Of a stretch of 64,000 bases of DNA, positions 21,239-29,261 are shown one piece after another (positions within the stretch are counted from its first letter, which is position 1; every line of letters begins with the position of its first letter). Position numbers and translations under genes: made by a program. The notes under the pieces were generated by a model. That model did not search any database. It worked only from the letters and a program-made list of their open reading frames with translations, and had not been told where the DNA came from. This DNA comes from Streptomyces pyxinae (GTDB lineage Bacteria > Actinomycetota > Actinomycetes > Streptomycetales > Streptomycetaceae): the NCBI RefSeq assembly GCF_024756275.1, contig NZ_JANUGQ010000003.1, positions 186,001-250,000 on the forward strand, in the 5' to 3' direction.

Positions 21239-21556
21239 TCAGCCCTCCGGCGGGGAGAACACCACCAGCACCCGGAGATCCTCCGTGATGTGGTGAAAGC
21301 GGTGCGGGACCCCGGCGGGGACGAAGACGACGCTCCCCCGGCCCACCCGGCTGGTCTCCGCTCCCACCGTGATCGACGCCCGGCCGCTGACGACGAAGTA
21401 CACCTCGTCCTGGGCGTGCGGCTTCTGCGGATCCAGCGCGCCGGCGTCCAGCGCGTACAGGCCCGCCGACATGGTCCGCTCCCGCAGGAACTGCAGGTAC
21501 GCGCCGTCGTTCGCGACCCGTTCCGCCTCCAGTTCGTCCAGCCGGAATGCCTTCAT
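21239..21556 (-). CDS. Cupin-domain protein
   Basis: 105-residue single-domain cupin. The first motif is PHAQDEVYFVVSGRASITVG and the second is PAGVPHRFHHI, giving the usual metal-binding His/Glu set. The reaction is unknown; small cupins may be dioxygenases, isomerases or sugar-binding proteins. The start is the internal ATG at 21556 (MKAFRLDEL), since the longer frame upstream overlaps the divergent holin-like gene and has no coding character. The promoter must lie in the 57-bp gap shared with that gene. Confidence 0.82.
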   Translation of the reverse strand: MKAFRLDELEAERVANDGAYLQFLRERTMSAGLYALDAGALDPQKPHAQDEVYFVVSGRASITVGAETSRVGRGSVVFVPAGVPHRFHHITEDLRVLVVFSPPEG

Positions 21557-21613
21557 CGCCCGTCCGCCCCTGTCCTCGATCGGTCCCCGTCGCTGTCTGC
21601 CACGATCAGACAC

Positions 21614-21994
21614 ATGAAGAATTTCGTAGTCAAGACGATCGCGAACGCGGCAGCGCTCGCCGTGGCGATCTGGCTGCTCCACGACATCACGCTCACCGGG
21701 AACAGCACCGGCCGCAAGGCGCTGACCCTGGTGCTGGTGGCACTGGTCTTCGGCGTGGTCAACATCCTGGTCAAGCCGGTCGTGAAGCTCCTGACGCTGC
21801 CGCTGTTCATCCTGACCCTCGGCCTGTTCACGCTGGTGGTCAACGCCCTGATGCTGCTGCTGACCTCCTGGCTCGCCGGGAAGCTGTCACTGAGCTTCCA
21901 TGTGGAGGGCTTCTGGACCGCCGTGCTCGGCGGTCTGATCATCTCGGTGGTGTCCTGGGCGATGAACGTCGTCCTGCCGGACGACGATGACTGA
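21614..21994 (+). CDS. Phage-holin-4-like four-helix membrane protein
   Basis: 126 residues with four hydrophobic segments (about 5-22, 33-52, 58-82, 100-120) and an Asp-rich C-terminus. This is the small membrane family often labelled phage holin family 4 (YvlD-like), common in actinobacterial chromosomes and not evidence of a phage. The role is unknown. No Shine-Dalgarno sequence is visible before the ATG. Its stop overlaps the next gene's start by 8 bases, so the two are translated together. Confidence 0.82.
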   Translation: MKNFVVKTIANAAALAVAIWLLHDITLTGNSTGRKALTLVLVALVFGVVNILVKPVVKLLTLPLFILTLGLFTLVVNALMLLLTSWLAGKLSLSFHVEGFWTAVLGGLIISVVSWAMNVVLPDDDD

Positions 21995-23120
21995 GCCGGG
22001 CGCTGGCGACGGCACCAGGGCGGTCCGCGCGGGTCTGCCGGAGCCCCGGAAGTACGAACCGACGCTGCCCGGACCGGTGTTCGCCGCCCACTACCACCTG
22101 CCGGGCGAGCCGTCCGGCCCGTACACCTACGGCCGGGACGAGAACCCGACCTGGACCCTGCTCGAGCGGGCCATCGGTGAGCTGGAGGCCCCGGACGACC
22201 CGGAAGGCGCCGGGACGGTGGTCTTCGCCTCCGGCATGGCCGCGATCTCGGCGGTGCTGTTCTCACAGCTGTCCGCCGGGGACGCGGTGGTGCTGCCGAG
22301 CGACGGCTACCAGGCGCTGCCGCTGGTCCGGGAGCAGCTGACGGCGTACGGGATCGAGGTGCGCACCGCGCCGACCGGCGGTGACGCCCAGCTCTCCGAG
22401 CTCGACGGGGCACGGCTGCTCTGGCTGGAGACGCCCTCCAATCCGGGCCTCGACGTCTGCGACGTCCGGCGGCTGGTGACGGCGGCGCACGCGCGCGGGG
22501 CTCTGGTGGCGGTGGACAACACCCTGGCGACCCCGCTCGGACAGCGGCCGCTGGAGCTGGGCGCGGACTTCTCGGTGGCCAGCGACACCAAGGGCCTGAC
22601 CGGCCATGGTGATGTGCTGCTCGGCCATGTGACCGCCCGGGACGGCGGGCGGCTCGCGGCCGTCCGGCGGTGGCGCAAGATCACCGGGGCGATTCCCGGG
22701 CCGATGGAGGCATGGCTCGCCCACCGTTCGCTGGCCACCCTGCATCTGCGGGTGGAGCGGCAGTGCGCCAACGCGCTGGCGCTCGCGGAGGCTCTGGCCG
22801 GACGGCCGGAGGTGACCGGGCTGCGGTACCCGGGGCTGCCCGGCGACCCGTCGCATCCGGTGGCGGCGGCCCAGATGCGGCGGTTCGGTTCGGTCGTCTC
22901 CTTCACCCTGCCGGACCGGGGCCGGGCCGAACGGTTCCTCGGGGAGCTGCGTCTGGTGGACGACGCGACCAGCTTCGGCGGGGTGCGGTCGACCGCCGAG
23001 CGGCGGGGCCGGTGGGGCGGGGACGCGGTGCCCGAGGGCTTCGTCCGCTTCTCCGTGGGCGCCGAGGACCCGGAGGACCTGATCGCCGACGTGCTGCGCG
23101 CCCTCGACGCCATCGCCTGA
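21987..23120 (+). CDS. Cystathionine gamma-lyase-type PLP enzyme
   Basis: 377-residue member of the Cys/Met-metabolism PLP family. The cofactor lysine lies in SDTKGLTGH (K202), and YTYGRDENPTW and ETPSNPGLDV are family motifs. The usual reactions are gamma- or beta-elimination of cystathionine or homocysteine derivatives; sequence alone does not separate gamma-lyase from synthase, though the Streptomyces proteins are annotated as lyases. The start overlaps the holin-like gene (ATGACTGA). A hairpin terminates the pair. Confidence 0.87.
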   Translation: MTEPGAGDGTRAVRAGLPEPRKYEPTLPGPVFAAHYHLPGEPSGPYTYGRDENPTWTLLERAIGELEAPDDPEGAGTVVFASGMAAISAVLFSQLSAGDAVVLPSDGYQALPLVREQLTAYGIEVRTAPTGGDAQLSELDGARLLWLETPSNPGLDVCDVRRLVTAAHARGALVAVDNTLATPLGQRPLELGADFSVASDTKGLTGHGDVLLGHVTARDGGRLAAVRRWRKITGAIPGPMEAWLAHRSLATLHLRVERQCANALALAEALAGRPEVTGLRYPGLPGDPSHPVAAAQMRRFGSVVSFTLPDRGRAERFLGELRLVDDATSFGGVRSTAERRGRWGGDAVPEGFVRFSVGAEDPEDLIADVLRALDAIA

Positions 23121-23203
23121 CCGGCTGTCCACCGGGGCGGCCTACCCGGTCCCGTGAACGGCGAGACGGCCCGTACGCGGAAGGGCGGGTCCGCACACGG
23201 AAA

Positions 23204-23242
23204 GGACGGTCCGAGCCTCCCCCCTCGTGGCTCGGACCGTCC
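23204..23242 (+). terminator. Terminator of the gamma-lyase gene
   Basis: Perfect 14-bp stem (23204-23217 with 23229-23242), an 11-base loop and a following C run. Confidence 0.82.
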
Positions 23243-23280
23243 CCCGTGCTTGCGGGCTGACCCGCGGAACCCCAGGCTAG

Positions 23281-23340
23281 TTGACGCTGCGTCAGTGTCC
23301 AATCACAGGAACGACGGCAACCTATCGACATATTTATAGT
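23281..23340 (+). promoter_or_regulatory. Candidate LysR-gene promoter and operator
   Basis: TGACGC-T-GCGTCA (23282-23294) is a perfect short inverted repeat of the T-N11-A class used by LysR regulators. Downstream, TATAGT (23335-23340) in an AT-rich stretch could be the -10. No good -35 is spaced for it. The remaining intergenic DNA (23121-23432, 312 bp) holds only the terminator. Confidence 0.45.
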
Positions 23341-23432
23341 TGGTTGGACCTGATGTTCTGTCAGGAGAGGAAGGGACCGGAACGTCGCCGCAGAGTCGCC
23401 GCGCGGACGGCCACGAAGGAGGAGTGGTGGGC

Positions 23433-24329
23433 GTGGACCTCGCCTTGCTGCGTACGTTCGTCACGGTGCACCGGGCCGGTTCCTTCACCCGGGCCGCCGC
23501 GCTGCTCGGCCTCTCCCAGCCCGCGGTGACCAGCCAGATCCGCACCCTGGAGCGACAGCTGGGCCGCCCGCTCTTCCTGCGCCAGGCGCGCGGCGTCACG
23601 CCCACCACCATCGGGGACGAGCTGGCGCACCGCGCCGCGCCCCATCTGGACGCCCTGGTCGAGATCACCGAGAGCGGCCTCGACGAGCAGACCGGCATAC
23701 GGACCCTGCATCTGGCCGGGCCGCCGGAGTTCGTCTCGCTGCGTGCGCTGCCCGCGCTGACCGGTCTGGTCTCCCAGGGCCTGGCGGTACGGATCACCCT
23801 GCCCGGCACCGCCGAAGAGGCGCTGGACGGGCTGGCGGCCGGCCACCACGACCTGGCCGTCGCCACCGCCCGGCCGCGCGGCGGACTGCTCACCGCCACC
23901 CCCCTCTGTGACGAGGAACACGTCCTGGTCGCGGCACCCCGCTGGGCGGCCCGGCTCGGTCCGGGCACGCTGCTCGGCGAGGGCGCCGTGGTGCTGGAGC
24001 AGCTCCCGGTGGTGGAGGTGCACGAGTCGCTGCCGTTCGTCGCCCGCTACTGGGCAACCGTCTTCGAGTCCCGGCCGGCCGCCGCCGCCACCGTGATCGT
24101 GCCCGACCTGCGGGCCGTGCTGGAATCGGCCGCCGCGGGCGCCGGGCTCGCCGTGCTGCCCCGCTACCTCTGCCATGACGCCCTGGAGCGCGGCCGGCTG
24201 GTGGCGCTGCTGGATCCCGCGGTGCCGCCGCTGCGCACCTACTTCCTGGTGGTGCGGGCCGGCACCCTGGCACTGCCGCACATCGCCCGGGCGCACGAGA
24301 CACTGCTGCGGGCCTCCGCCGGCTGGTGA
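23433..24329 (+). CDS. LysR-family transcriptional regulator
   Basis: 298 residues. The winged HTH begins at DLALLRTFVTVHRAGSFTRA and continues through LGLSQPAVTSQIRTLERQLG. The effector-binding domain covers about 90-290, with LHLAGPPEF as its first strand. The target and inducer are unknown. AAGGAGG (23416-23422) supports GTG starts at 23427 or 23433; I use the latter, which gives the usual family N-terminus. It runs in the same direction as the NUDIX gene 49 bp downstream. Confidence 0.85.
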   Translation: MDLALLRTFVTVHRAGSFTRAAALLGLSQPAVTSQIRTLERQLGRPLFLRQARGVTPTTIGDELAHRAAPHLDALVEITESGLDEQTGIRTLHLAGPPEFVSLRALPALTGLVSQGLAVRITLPGTAEEALDGLAAGHHDLAVATARPRGGLLTATPLCDEEHVLVAAPRWAARLGPGTLLGEGAVVLEQLPVVEVHESLPFVARYWATVFESRPAAAATVIVPDLRAVLESAAAGAGLAVLPRYLCHDALERGRLVALLDPAVPPLRTYFLVVRAGTLALPHIARAHETLLRASAGW

Positions 24330-24378
24330 GGGCCGTTCCGCGCGTTTCGGACCCGGCGGCGCGGGCCATTTTCAAGCC

Positions 24379-24858
24379 ATGACCGAACGTCCCGTGGTCA
24401 AGCGCACCGCGCGCGCCGTCCTGCTCGACGGCGACGACCTCATTCTGATCAAGCGCACCAAGCCCGGTGTCGACCCGTACTGGCTGACCCCCGGCGGCGG
24501 CGTCGAACCGGACGACACAAGCGTGGTGGACGCCCTCCACCGGGAGGTGGACGAGGAGCTGGGCGCCAAGATCACCGATGTGGTGCCCTGCTTCGTGGAC
24601 ACCGTGGAGCACATCCCGGAGAACGGCGTCCCGGGCGTCAAGATCCAGTTCTTCTTCGTCTGCCGGCTGGAGTCGATGGACCCGGCCCGGCGCCACGGCC
24701 CCGAGGTGGACGAGCCGGAGGGGGAGTACGAGATCGTCCGGGTGCCCTTCAGCCGGGTCGGGATCGCCGCCGTGCACCTGGTGCCGCTGTCGCTCCGCCA
24801 CTACCTGGACGGCAACATCGAGGGCATCCGCGCCCTGCACGCCACCGACCTCGGGTAG
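24379..24858 (+). CDS. NUDIX hydrolase with a degenerate Nudix box
   Basis: 159 residues, a single Nudix fold. The box reads GGGVEPDDTSVVDALHREV then DEELG. The catalytic helix REVDEELG is intact, but the loop before it is one residue longer than usual and the first conserved Glu of GX5EX7REUXEEXGU is replaced by Asp or Thr, depending on alignment. It may still hydrolyse a nucleoside-diphosphate derivative. The ATG at 24379 follows the LysR gene closely, and no strong RBS is seen. A hairpin ends the unit. Confidence 0.82.
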   Translation: MTERPVVKRTARAVLLDGDDLILIKRTKPGVDPYWLTPGGGVEPDDTSVVDALHREVDEELGAKITDVVPCFVDTVEHIPENGVPGVKIQFFFVCRLESMDPARRHGPEVDEPEGEYEIVRVPFSRVGIAAVHLVPLSLRHYLDGNIEGIRALHATDLG

Positions 24859-24920
24859 TCCCGGGGGCGGCTCCCACCGGGTACGGGCCTCCCCGGCCGT
24901 ACGGCACCGGCCCGGGCCGT

Positions 24921-24944
24921 CCCGCCCCGGGGAGCCGGGGCGGG
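24921..24944. terminator. Terminator between NUDIX and flavohemoglobin-like genes
   Basis: 10-bp stem CCCGCCCCGG/CCGGGGCGGG with the loop GGAG, between convergent stops. Confidence 0.72.
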
Positions 24945-24949
24945 CCGGA

Positions 24950-26236
24950 TCAGCCCGCCGCGGCGACCAGCTCCTCCAGCGAGTCGTGCCGGATGCGATC
25001 GGACGGCACTCCGACGCCCCGCAGCGCGTCGACACCGCTGCGGATCATGCCGAGCGGGCCGGAGAGATAGGCGTCGTACTCGTTCCAGGGGCCGTACTCG
25101 CGGACCGCGTCCGGCAGCTGCGTCCGGCCGTCCACGACGGCCCGCACCTCCAGCCACGGATGGGAACGCCGGAGCCGGAGCAGGGTGTCGATGTCGTACA
25201 GGTCGTGGTCGGTGCGCGCTCCGTAGAAGACCTCGACCGGGCGTCGCTCGCCGTGCTCGGCCACGTCCTCGACCAGCGCCTTGATCGGCGCTATGCCGGT
25301 CCCGCCACCCAGACAGAGCAGACCGCTGTCGGTGGTGTGGTCCACGGTCATCGAGCCGGCCGGCGGCCCCAGCCGCAGTGTGTCGCCGGGCCGGGCGCGG
25401 TGCACCAGGGCGTTCGAGACCCAGCCGGCCGGGACCGCCTTGACGTGAAAGGTGAGCAGTCCGTCGGGCCGGGGCGCGGAGGCGAACGAATAGTGCCGCC
25501 AGATCCGCGGCCACCACGGAGTCTCCAGAGTGGTGTACTGCCCGGCGAGAAAGGGGTACGGCTGGTCGGGCCGGACGGTGACCACCGCGACGTCGGGCGT
25601 CCGCCGCTCATGGCCGACCACCTCGGCGTGCCACCAGGCCGGCGCGCGGCGCTCGTCATCGGCGGCGGCGTCGATCATGATCTGGGAGATGGTGGTGTAC
25701 GTCCGCACCCAGGCGGCCTCGGTGGCGTCGTCCCAGGTGCGCCTCGCGTACCGGATCAGCGCGCCGATGAGCGCCTCGCCCACCGCCGGGTAGTAGGCGG
25801 CCCGGGTGCCGTACTTGCGGTGGCCGCGCCCCAGCCGGCCGAGGTAGTCGGTGAGCACCTCCGGCTCGTCCAGGTGCTCGGCCGCGGTGAGCAACGCCCG
25901 GAGAAGCCGGTCGCGCTGGGTGTCCATGGCGACCGGAAAGAGGCATCGCAGCTCCGGGTGGCGGGTGAACAGCAGGGCGTAGAAGTACGAGGTGACCTTG
26001 TCGGCGACCGGGGCAATCTCGTCCAGCGTCCGGCGGACCAGCCGCGCGTCGGGCGACGCTGCCCCCTCCCGGCCCCCGGCGGCCGCCGGTTCGCGGACGT
26101 CGGGGCCCGGCGGGCGGGCAGCCTCACCCGCGAGGGGACCGGGGAGCCCGGCGCGGGCGGTGAACCAGCCATTTCCCCCGCCCGGGCCCCCACCGGAAGT
26201 ACCGTCGTCGGCCGACATGGTGGTCGGAGCGTCCAT
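24950..26236 (-). CDS. Flavohemoglobin-like globin/FAD/NAD reductase
   Basis: 428 residues. A disordered Gly/Pro/Ala leader (about 1-62) precedes a globin domain (about 65-205) with proximal histidine H139 in GRGHRKYG, a B10-like tyrosine in TSYFYALLF, and Q107 at the E7 region. Ferredoxin-reductase-like FAD (RHYSFAS) and NAD (GGGTGIAPIKA) domains follow. Such proteins convert NO and O2 to nitrate using NAD(P)H. The FAD motif RHYSFAS differs slightly from Hmp RQYS, so this may be one of the divergent Streptomyces globin-reductases. The start is uncertain: ATGs at 26257, 26236 and 26218 are all in frame, and the middle one has the best purine-rich leader. Confidence 0.85.
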   Translation of the reverse strand: MDAPTTMSADDGTSGGGPGGGNGWFTARAGLPGPLAGEAARPPGPDVREPAAAGGREGAASPDARLVRRTLDEIAPVADKVTSYFYALLFTRHPELRCLFPVAMDTQRDRLLRALLTAAEHLDEPEVLTDYLGRLGRGHRKYGTRAAYYPAVGEALIGALIRYARRTWDDATEAAWVRTYTTISQIMIDAAADDERRAPAWWHAEVVGHERRTPDVAVVTVRPDQPYPFLAGQYTTLETPWWPRIWRHYSFASAPRPDGLLTFHVKAVPAGWVSNALVHRARPGDTLRLGPPAGSMTVDHTTDSGLLCLGGGTGIAPIKALVEDVAEHGERRPVEVFYGARTDHDLYDIDTLLRLRRSHPWLEVRAVVDGRTQLPDAVREYGPWNEYDAYLSGPLGMIRSGVDALRGVGVPSDRIRHDSLEELVAAAG

Positions 26237-26690
26237 ACAGTGCCTCGCCTCGAACATCTATCGGTCGGTCCCGGCGCCCCGGTCACCCGGAGGCGCTCTG
26301 ATCCCGCTTACCTGGTGATCGCTGCCTGCCCACCGTAGTCCCCGGCCATGTCCCCAACCGGGGCAAGGGCGACAGAGAATGACAGTGCCTGTGACCGCTG
26401 TCGTCGCAGCATGGCAGGGCCTCCCCCGTCCCGGGCGGAGAGTGGAAAGGCCGGGGTATCCCGGCCGCCCGACCGATAGGCTGCTTGCTCCCGTGTGCCG
26501 CGCCTGGGCCGGCATACGCCTCCGGGCGGCTCACCAGGGCCCGCAAGGGTGCGCACAGCGCCGGACGGCTCTCCGCGCCGGACAGGAAATCACCGGGGCA
26601 GCGAGTTCGTGGGCATCGCCCCGGATTCCGCACAAGGCCGGTCCCGCATCTTCACGGCCGACGGTCCCGCCACCTGGCCCCACCCGTCCT

Positions 26691-26704
26691 GTTTCACGTG
26701 AAAC
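26691..26704. other. parS: parS site 4
   Basis: Exact 14-bp core. It lies downstream of the MFS gene, beyond its terminator and ahead of a codirectional gene: the only fully intergenic parS here that is not at a convergent junction. Confidence 0.95.
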
Positions 26705-26733
26705 CGGACGGAACGCCTCCCCGGACCCGAAGA

Positions 26734-26765
26734 CCCCCTGCCCCGGGGCAACCCGGGGCAGGGGG
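26734..26765 (-). terminator. Terminator of the MFS gene
   Basis: Perfect 14-bp stem with a GCAA tetraloop, 75 bp past the stop at 26841. Confidence 0.85.
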
Positions 26766-26840
26766 CAGGGAGGACGCGGCCGACGCGGCCCCGGCCGGCC
26801 CACTCGGGCTCGAGTCGTGCCGGCCAGGGAGCAGGGCGGA

Positions 26841-28055
26841 TCAGTGGCGCCCAGCGGGAACGGCGCTGGGCTCGGGGACGCTCTCGGCGGACCTGCGGCT
26901 CGCGTCGCGGGCCTCCCTGCGGTCCAGGCCACCGGCGAGCACGGCCAGCGCCAGGGCGGAAACGGCGAGCACGGCGCCCACCCAGTTGGGAGCGGTGATG
27001 CCGAACCCGGCCGAGATCACGATGCCGCCGAGCCAGGCGGAGAGCGCGTTGCCCAGGTTGAAGGCGCCGATGTTCACGGCCGAGGCGAGCGTGGGCGCCC
27101 CGGACGCCTGGTCCAGCACCCGCTTCTGGAGCGGCGGGACGGTGGCGAAGCCCAGTGCGCCGATCAGCACGACCGTGACGGCGGCGGTCGTCTTGTCGTG
27201 GGCGGTGAGAGTGAAGAGGGCGAGCACCAGGGCCAGGGTGCCCAGGGACACGTACAGCAGGGGCATCAGGGCCCGGTCGGCCAGCTTCCCGCCGAGCAGA
27301 TTGCCGCCGACCATGCCGAGGCCGAAGAGGACGAGCAGCCAGGTCACGGAGGACTCGGCGAAGCCGGCCGCCTCGGTCATCATCGGGGTGATGTAGGTGA
27401 TGGCGGCGAAGACACCGCCGAAGCCGAGCACGGTCATCGCCATGGCGAGCAGCACCTGGACATCGCGGAAGGCGGCGAGTTCATGGCGGAGCCGGACCCC
27501 CTCGGACCGGGGCTGTTCGGGCACCAGCCGGGCGACGCCCAGCAGGCCGAGGACTCCGAGCCCGGCGACGGCGAGGAAGGTGGTGCGCCAGCCCGCGCTC
27601 TGCCCGATGAAGGTGCCGGCCGGCACCCCCACGACATTGGCGACGGTCAGACCGGTGAACATCATCGAGATGGCCCCGGCCTTCTTCTCGGGCGCCACCA
27701 GATCGGCGGCGACGACGGAGCCGATGCCGAAGAAGGCGCCGTGGGCGAGCGAGGCGACCACCCGGCCGGCGAGCATCAGCCCGAAGACGGGCGCGAGAGC
27801 GGAGAGCAGGTTGCCCGCGACGAAGAGGCCCATGAGCAGCATCAGCATGCGCTTGCGGGGGACCTTGGTGCCCAGGACGGTCATCAGCGGGGCCCCCAGA
27901 ACGACGCCGAGGGCATAGCCGGTCACCAGGTGGCCGGCGGCGGGGATCGAGACCTGGTAGTCGGCGGCGACCTGGGGGAGCAACCCCATGACCACGAATT
28001 CCGTGGTCCCGATCCCGAAGGCCCCGATGGCCAGGGCGAGCAGCGCGAGCGGCAT
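26841..28055 (-). CDS. MFS transporter, DHA1 drug/arabinose-efflux type
   Basis: 404 residues with 12 predicted helices. The N-terminus ALAIGAFGIGTTEFVVMGLLPQ is the hallmark of the AraJ/CmlA-like DHA1 group, and motif A-like GAPLMTVLGTKVPRKRML follows helix 2. It probably exports a drug or sugar; the substrate is unknown. The start at 28055 is preceded by GGAAGG. It is divergent from a MarR gene with a 157-bp shared gap, the standard arrangement for a MarR-controlled pump. Confidence 0.88.
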   Translation of the reverse strand: MPLALLALAIGAFGIGTTEFVVMGLLPQVAADYQVSIPAAGHLVTGYALGVVLGAPLMTVLGTKVPRKRMLMLLMGLFVAGNLLSALAPVFGLMLAGRVVASLAHGAFFGIGSVVAADLVAPEKKAGAISMMFTGLTVANVVGVPAGTFIGQSAGWRTTFLAVAGLGVLGLLGVARLVPEQPRSEGVRLRHELAAFRDVQVLLAMAMTVLGFGGVFAAITYITPMMTEAAGFAESSVTWLLVLFGLGMVGGNLLGGKLADRALMPLLYVSLGTLALVLALFTLTAHDKTTAAVTVVLIGALGFATVPPLQKRVLDQASGAPTLASAVNIGAFNLGNALSAWLGGIVISAGFGITAPNWVGAVLAVSALALAVLAGGLDRREARDASRRSAESVPEPSAVPAGRH

Positions 28056-28093
28056 GGGTGACACCTTCCGGAAATAGATGCGTGAGCGCCTTA

Positions 28094-28122
28094 CAAGCGA
28101 CCACAATACTTGCAGACGCTTG
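28094..28122. promoter_or_regulatory. Candidate MarR operator between pump and regulator
   Basis: CAAGCG (28094-28099) and CGCTTG (28117-28122) are inverted with a 17-bp gap, and CTTGC occurs twice nearby. The site lies in the AT-richest part of the divergent gap, where both promoters should sit. Confidence 0.45.
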
Positions 28123-28212
28123 CTAACTGCCAACGCGGACTATTGCACTCATCGCCTACCCTGGTCTGAGCCGCTCCGGGACGACCGCTCCGGGACCGAG
28201 GGGAGATCACTC

Positions 28213-28671
28213 ATGACCGCCACCGACCCGGCGCTCACCGCCCTCTCCCAGGGCTGGTGCGCGCTCTCGCTGCTGCACGGGAAGATCGAGGCCCATGTCG
28301 AGCGAGCCCTGGAGAGCGGCCACAGCCTGAGCCTGCGCGAGTTCTCCCTGCTGGACGTGCTCAGCCGGCAGCATGACGGACCAGGTGGCCATCTCCAGAT
28401 GAAGCAGGTCGCGGATGCCGTGGTACTGAGTCAGAGCGCCACCACCCGGCTGGTCGCCCGGCTGGAGGACCGGGGGCTGCTCACCCGCTATCTCTGCGAC
28501 ACCGACCGGCGCGGCATCTACACCGATGTCACGGAGGCGGGCCTGACCCTGCTCACCGAGGCCCGGCCCACCAATGACGCCGCACTGCGCGAGGCACTGG
28601 ACGAGGCCGCGACCCATCCCGAGCTGGCACCACTGGTCCGGGCAGTCGAGGAACTCCGCGTACCCGCCTGA
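28213..28671 (+). CDS. MarR-family transcriptional regulator
   Basis: 152 residues, the usual MarR length. The winged HTH covers about 38-115: LSLREFSLLDVLSR, then QVADAVVLSQSATTRLVARL as the recognition region, then the wing DTDRRGIYTDVTEAG. It probably represses the divergent MFS pump. The ATG follows GGGGAG (28199-28204) at a normal spacing. The ligand is unknown. Confidence 0.9.
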   Translation: MTATDPALTALSQGWCALSLLHGKIEAHVERALESGHSLSLREFSLLDVLSRQHDGPGGHLQMKQVADAVVLSQSATTRLVARLEDRGLLTRYLCDTDRRGIYTDVTEAGLTLLTEARPTNDAALREALDEAATHPELAPLVRAVEELRVPA

Positions 28672-28726
28672 CGACCCGGCCCGGAAGACCGACGGCCGGC
28701 GAGGAGCAGGCGGTTACCCTCCGGGC

Positions 28727-29179
28727 ATGAGTGATCTCCTGATACGCCCGGCCGGCCCCGGCGACCTGCCCGCGATCGTGGCGCTGCTGGCGGACGACCC
28801 GCTCGGCGCGCGGCGCGAGACCCCCGACGACCTGGCGCCCTACGCCGCCGCGCTGGAACGGCTGCGCGCCGATCCCCACCAGCACCAGGTCGTCGCCGAG
28901 CGAGACGGCCGCGTCATCGGCACTCTTCAACTGACGATCGTCCCGGGGTTGTCCCGGCGCGGCGCCGTCCGGTCGATCATCGAAGCCGTACGGATCCACG
29001 CGGACGAGCGCGGCGGCGGGCTCGGCACCCATCTCATCGAGTGGGCCATCACCGAATCCCGCCGCCAGGGCTGCCAGTTGGTGCAGCTGACGTCCGACGC
29101 CTCACGCGAGGACGCTCACCGCTTCTACCGCCGTCTGGGCTTCGAGCCCTCCCATGTGGGTTTCAAGCTCACCCTCTGA
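28727..29179 (+). CDS. GNAT N-acetyltransferase
   Basis: 150 residues. Acetyl-CoA binding is shown by the ADERGGGLGTHLIEWA loop (R/Q-x-x-G-x-G/A variant) and the late DAHRFYRRLGFEPS motif. The substrate is unknown. The ATG lies six bases after a TACCCT box without a Shine-Dalgarno sequence, so a leaderless mRNA is possible. It follows the MarR gene by 55 bp and converges on a beta-lactamase-like gene across a parS site. Confidence 0.87.
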   Translation: MSDLLIRPAGPGDLPAIVALLADDPLGARRETPDDLAPYAAALERLRADPHQHQVVAERDGRVIGTLQLTIVPGLSRRGAVRSIIEAVRIHADERGGGLGTHLIEWAITESRRQGCQLVQLTSDASREDAHRFYRRLGFEPSHVGFKLTL

Positions 29180-29222
29180 TCAAGCCCGTCCCCCGGCCCT
29201 GATTCCCGTGAGATCTGCCCCT

Positions 29223-29236
29223 GTTTCACGTGAAAC
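29223..29236. other. parS: parS site 5
   Basis: Exact core with ideal T/A flanks. It is the centre of a 26-bp perfect palindrome (29217-29242) between convergent genes. Confidence 0.96.
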
Positions 29237-29261
29237 AGGGGCCGTGTCCCGGGGGAACGCG

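Larger units (their letters stand above)
26237..26840. other. Intergenic region between flavohemoglobin-like and MFS genes
   Basis: 604 bp. It holds parS site 4 and the MFS terminator. Several short open frames cross it on both strands, but none has an RBS with a plausible protein. The promoter of the flavohemoglobin-like gene should lie at about 26260-26400; I see no NsrR or Rex box there. Confidence 0.5.

Noticed and set aside
21614..21994. Prophage remnant suggested by the holin-like protein
   Set aside because: No integrase, structural phage gene or att repeat is near; the family is a common chromosomal membrane protein.
25441..25460. A parS-like TTTCACGTCAAG on the minus strand inside the flavohemoglobin-like gene
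   Set aside because: The right half of the core is broken; it only encodes the F-H-V-K residues of the reductase.
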